Shown piece after piece: positions 60,126 through 64,000 of a stretch of DNA of 64,000 nucleotides. Made by a program: the position numbers and the translations under genes. The notes under the pieces are model-generated. The model had not been told where the DNA came from, made no database searches, and worked only from the letters and a program-made list of their open reading frames with translations. Numbering within the stretch: position 1 is the stretch's first letter; the number at the start of each line of letters is the position of its first letter. Source of the stretch: Guyanagaster necrorhizus (lineage: Eukaryota; Basidiomycota; Agaricomycetes; Agaricales; Physalacriaceae); assembly GCF_019112545.1 (NCBI RefSeq), contig NW_025064895.1, positions 736,049 through 800,048 on the forward strand, read 5' to 3'.

Positions 60126-61525
60126 ACTTACAGATTGAAAAGAGATGATGATGAGAAAATCACCAGGTACAAGGCCAGACTTGTTGCAAAAGAATTTTCA
60201 CAGGTATCCAGCATTGATTTCTTTGAGATATATGCATCTGTTATCAGGCTGGACATATTCTACCTACTTATGGCAATTGCCACTCAAAGAAACCTAATCA
60301 TTCATAGAATGAATGTTGTTGGAGCTTACTTAAATAGTAAACTCAATGAATCTATTTATATAGCACAGCCATCTAAATATTCAGATGAGAGTGGAAAAGC
60401 AGCACACCTCAAATTAATATTGTATGGACTCAAGCAATCTGACTGAGTTTGAAATAACAAATTAAATGCTACATTTTTGGGACTTAGATACATCAGATTG
60501 ATCAGTGATCAATATGTGTACATCAGACAAATGAGTTCTGATCCTATAATCATAGCTGTACATGTTGATGACATGATATTGCTTGCCTCAGATGATGAAA
60601 CTATGTCTAAAATGAAAGAAGAGCTTAAGAAGAAGCTAAATATCACAGATATGGGGGAGATTCAATATATATTGAGCATGAAGATAGACAGAAATTGGGA
60701 CAAGAGCACTATCACTCTATCCCAGAAGGCATATATTCTCAAAATACTTGAGTGAATGGGTATGAATGACTGTAAAGTGATCAAATGTCTATGGTCCTGA
60801 ATATACAGCTAGAGAAAATTCTGACAGAAGACCCATGAGATGTTGATATAGCCACCAGGCAATATTACCATATTGGTGTTGGATCACTAATGTTTGCAGC
60901 CAATGGATCCCAGCCTGACATTGCATATGCTGTCACTGAATTAAGCATGTACATGTAGAATTCAGCTGCTGAGCATGTTACAGCCTTGAAGTGAGTTTTT
61001 TGCTATCTAAAGGAAACTCTAAACTTCAGAATCACATATGGAGAGACTATGAATGAGCTGATACCTTATTCAGACTCAGACTGAGGAGAAGACAGAATAG
61101 ATAGAAGATCAACATCTGATTATGTCTATACCTATGCAGGGGGAGCTGTTACTTAGAGTTCAAAGAAACAGCCCACTATAGCCTTATCCACTATGAAAGC
61201 AGAATATATGGCCCTTGCACACACAACCTGAGAAGTAATTTGGCTATGAGCACTCTTAACTGAATTAGAATTGCCACCTTATGAAGCAATGACTATTTTC
61301 ATTGACAATCAATCAGCAATCAAATTCACCAAGAACCTTATATTCTATGCTCAATTGAAGTATATAGATATACAGCACCACTTCATTTGTGAGTGCATGG
61401 CTTCAAATGAAGTCAAAGTTTAGCACTGCACATTAGAGGAGAACTTAGCAGATATATTCACTAAAGGCCTACCAAGACTATTATATGAGTATCTATCTGC
61501 AGGTATTCTAGGAACTCAGAATTGA
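60126..61525 (+). pseudogene. Copia copy 2 RT remainder and RNase H
   Basis: Resumes with LKRDDDEKITRYKARLVAK, the exact continuation of the RT cut at 49291. VHVDDM catalytic site near 60560, RNase H (YSDSD near 61070; ADIFTKGLPR near 61450), ends INNEELGTQN-like just before the 3' LTR. Stops at former Trp codons (for example near 61081). Confidence 0.92.
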
Positions 61526-61532
61526 GAGTGTG

Positions 61533-61740
61533 TGTTGGGATAGCAATTTTGAGTGAGTATGAGAACATACTTGAAGATACAATGCCAGTCAGCAGCAGCT
61601 GACTTGGATTATGATCCAGACTTATTTAGTATCTCATAGAAAGATCTCAAAGTAATACAAAATGTATTTAAGTAGAACATCTCTCTCTTGAGAGGCTAAT
61701 TCTAATCCTCTGTACATTACTCTGCTCTCTACTGACAACA
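61533..61740 (+). repeat. Copia copy 2 3' LTR, 208 bp
   Basis: Uninterrupted partner of the 5' LTR at 45929-46609. Confidence 0.95.
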
Positions 61741-62057
61741 AATGGCAATAGAGTAACTAATCAGCTATGCTTAGCTGCTTGCAGGCCACTGTAGCATTCT
61801 GATGATACTGTGATTGAAGTAGAGTAAGATGATATAGAAGATGATAGTTCAATTGTTGAATATTAGATGATCATGACTTCCACATTGACTGCAACAGAAA
61901 TGTGGAGATATTCTGATGCAGCAATAGATGAGTTCAGTAATGACTTTTAATGATCTTACATGTTTGGTTTGTGCTAGACTTTGTCCAGTCCAGGGTTCTC
62001 CTTAGTATACAAAAAGTGACTAGTATTTTTTGATTGCAATGCTCATTCAATATAGGT
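61741..62057. other. CpG-poor flank
   Basis: No gene recognised. Confidence 0.4.
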
Positions 62058-62236
62058 TTAAATTTGCCAGCACCACACTGCATGGAATCTTAGAAGAGTG
62101 AAGATGTCCTGAGATGAGGTTGTAGCTACACATGCAAAGAAAACACCTTTATGAAGTCCAAGACAGATAGTGCCATTGTAGTTGTGATGGCAAAGAGATA
62201 ACCAGCAGTTTGAATAAATTGCTTGACAGTAAACAT
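62058..62236 (-). pseudogene. Small one-pass membrane protein, relic copy 4
   Basis: Exons (minus) 62236-62147 and 62108-62058. Exon 1 keeps 30 codons ending in Lys (GYLFAITTTMALSVLDFIK), exon 2 starts DIFTLLRF but stops after 17 codons, so 46 aa instead of about 97. CpG-poor. Identified by its intron position and core shared with copies 2 and 3. Confidence 0.7.
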
Positions 62237-62525
62237 GTTTGTGAGAATTGTATAAAAGATGAAGAGTTATATATGTGAGAGAGGTCCCTACTCCTACTCA
62301 TTTATTGTGGTTCATCTGAGAGCAGAAGCTTGCTTAGTGAGACAAGAGTCTCATTGATGAGAGAGAGATTCATGGCTGAAGTTTTTTTATATTGTCTATG
62401 AGCTGACAGATATGTCCATTCAGCCATCTGCATTCTCAGCACCACTTTTGAGGTCAGTTGACAACAAGAGATTGTGTTGTAGGTCCATATGATGACCACC
62501 AGGCAAAAAGAAGAAGTCCACCAAT
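62237..62525 (-). repeat. Conserved upstream block of the small membrane family
   Basis: On the minus strand contains ATCATATGGACCTACAAC and ATGAATCTCTCTCTCAT and GCAAGCTTCTGCT, matching 27,955-28,145 upstream of copy 3. Confidence 0.7.
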
Positions 62526-62959
62526 GCAATACAAGACAGAAATAGAAATAGAGGCTATCTATCTATGAAATGAAACAGTAGCACTGCTCCTGCCCCAAAA
62601 CTCTACATTGCAGAAAAAAAGCAAAGGAGTTTCCAAGTGGTAATAAATGTGTGCTAGAAACAGAAGTTTGAGAGATACAGATGTCAGCTGATATATTAAC
62701 AGGTCACAGCATGGAGATTTGGAGATGTGAGGAGAATATTCTCATCAGTGAGAATACTTGACACCTGCAGGCTTGCAAATATTTCTAGCATTATTTTTCA
62801 CTTCATGCCTCAGCCTTCTAAGTCAGTCAGCAAAACAGTTATGTTGTGGGTCTATATATACACATATAATTGGATGGGTAATCAAATTTGACTCCATGGA
62901 GGATATGTATAGCAGTGTGATGGATGCATTGCTTAATTGCTGATTCAGGATATCATTCC
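62526..62959. other. CpG-poor intergenic sequence
   Basis: No gene recognised. Confidence 0.4.
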
Positions 62960-63339
62960 AAAGGGCAAAATAAACTAAAGCACTTTGCATCTCTTCATGT
63001 AAAAATAGCATCCAATCAGTTTTCTCAGAAGGCCTTCATGTACTTTCAGCTAACCCAAAACTCAACAAGATGCACACCAGAAAAATATGAGCATATGAGT
63101 GCTTCAACACAAAATAGAAGTGCTTTAAAACTGATATGCTCCACATGCAACACAGAAGACTCCAAAGCCAACATGAAGTGCAGTCTCAACCTATTATTGA
63201 TGACTGCTTGTTAGTAGGTTGGTTCTTCATCTGGTCAGCTGAAGTGATGCATGAGTCAATATGTTTATCCACCTCTTTGTGGAGTTTCTCTTTTGCATTC
63301 AGAGTATGAGCAAGAGAATAGATGATAGTACATGTAGAG
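62960..63339 (-). pseudogene. Cytochrome P450-A3 relic
   Basis: Exon 5 start (STCTIIYSLAHTLNAKEKLHKEVDKHIDSC) at 63339-63200 and exon 6-7 debris at about 63120-62980 match P450-A1/A2. The EGLR-to-heme section between them is deleted. CpG-poor with internal stops. A third member of the CYP53-like set, lost to decay. Confidence 0.8.
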
Positions 63340-63866
63340 CTGATCAGATTATTAAGTTTATGCATCACACCAGCTTTTATATAACAGTGGCTTGTTACAG
63401 AGCAGAAAATGATCTAAACAAGACAAACAAAAAAAAAGTCAAAATAAAAAACTAGTAGAAGAAAACTTGATTGAGATATAAGAATTCCTTATTATTAGTA
63501 GAATTTTCACATCACACATGGTTCTGGATACAGAATTGAATCCACCCTACAAGTTCAGGTCACTGATGCCAAAGACATGTATTTTTATGTTTCTCAGCAA
63601 CAACCAGCACTTAGTAGATCTCAGAAGACAATATGCATATGAGGTTGATATATGTCAACTCCTTTATTATATCCTTTGACCTAAGGGTACAAAGGAGAGT
63701 CTGAAAAATCTATTAAATCTCTCTTTTTCTTTTATCTCCCTCATAAACTGATACTTTTTACATGCTGCTAAAATAACATGAGAAGTCATATCAAGGCACC
63801 AGTCTTCTGCTAATATAGAATAGTACCTAGTAAACGATTTCATTCTCTCTTCTGCCATATAGAGCA
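63340..63866. other. CpG-poor spacer
   Basis: No gene recognised beyond the P450 intron flank. Confidence 0.4.
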
Positions 63867-64000
63867 TGTTAGGCCCAAATGTCATGTGAGCAGATACATG
63901 TGATAAACGGATGTTCCTTTGCACTTTGAGGAATCACCCGAGTCCACTGATTGTATATCTGCATGGTATAACACAAGGTCAAGGATTGACTCGAGGTAGA
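63867..64000 (+). repeat. Partial Gypsy-type LTR running off the window
   Basis: Starts TGTTAGGCCCAAATGTCATG and follows the first 130 bp of the solo LTR at 46007. It has more CG, so it is probably younger. Confidence 0.75.

Larger units (their letters stand above)
45929..61740 (+). mobile_element. Ty1/Copia retrotransposon, copy 2, with nested insertions
   Basis: LTR to LTR, with AATGG duplicated at 45924-45928 and 61741-61745. Its 5' LTR is interrupted by a solo LTR (46007-46474) and its RT by a complete Gypsy element (49292-60125). Removing these leaves about 4.5 kb, the same family as copy 1. Many stops and little CpG show it is old and decayed. Confidence 0.95.

Noticed and set aside
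1..64000. tRNA, rRNA, CRISPR arrays, riboswitches, bacterial operons
   Set aside because: Looked for tRNA B-box-like words and regular repeats by eye; none was convincing, and gene structure is eukaryotic.

Overview
The window looks like a transposon-rich stretch of a basidiomycete genome, probably an Agaricomycete (Laccaria-like Agaricales is my best guess, low confidence). Genes are cut by many short introns (about 48-60 nt, GT...AG). There are two cytochrome P450 families, a HET-type incompatibility gene with the usual basidiomycete motif wording, small RING proteins and Kre9/Knh1-like secreted proteins. No prokaryotic, rRNA, tRNA or CRISPR feature was seen.

Layout. 1-3962: 5' portion of a Ty1/Copia retrotransposon on the minus strand, cut by the window edge. 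4242-6638: pogo-like DNA transposon with TA duplications. 7-45.4 kb: a gene island of small duplicated families. It holds twelve RING-finger genes or relics, three small one-pass membrane proteins (a fourth relic lies at 62 kb), two Kre9-like secreted proteins, a broken HET gene, two intact CYP53-like P450s (A1, A2) and a second P450 pair (B1 broken, B2 apparently complete). 45.9-61.7 kb: a second Copia copy carrying a solo LTR in its 5' LTR and a chromodomain Ty3/Gypsy element in its RT, the Gypsy itself split by a second pogo copy. All three nested insertions have readable target-site duplications. 61.7-64 kb: relics of the same island (small membrane gene, P450 A3), then the start of another LTR.

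The main structural discovery is a large inverted segmental duplication. Minus-strand order P450-A, P450-B, RING, RING, RING from 26.7 down to 17.95 kb is mirrored on the plus strand from 35.7 up to 44 kb, around a spacer of about 9 kb. The two A genes are both intact, 537 codons each, with identical exon lengths. Elsewhere the arms have decayed differently. Left B lost its heme exon, and part of the right arm (about 40.4-42.5 kb) has lost essentially all CpG while its left twin keeps it.

The TE land right of 45.5 kb is also strongly CpG-poor and full of Trp-to-stop changes, as expected from methylation-driven or RIP-like C-to-T decay. The RING proteins share a two-part RING split by an intron after the third zinc ligand, then a coiled coil and membrane segments. 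The best two share a 5-nt micro-exon. Their function is unknown; a clustered, fast-duplicating set of membrane RING ligases beside a HET gene could suit non-self recognition or membrane protein turnover, but that is inference.
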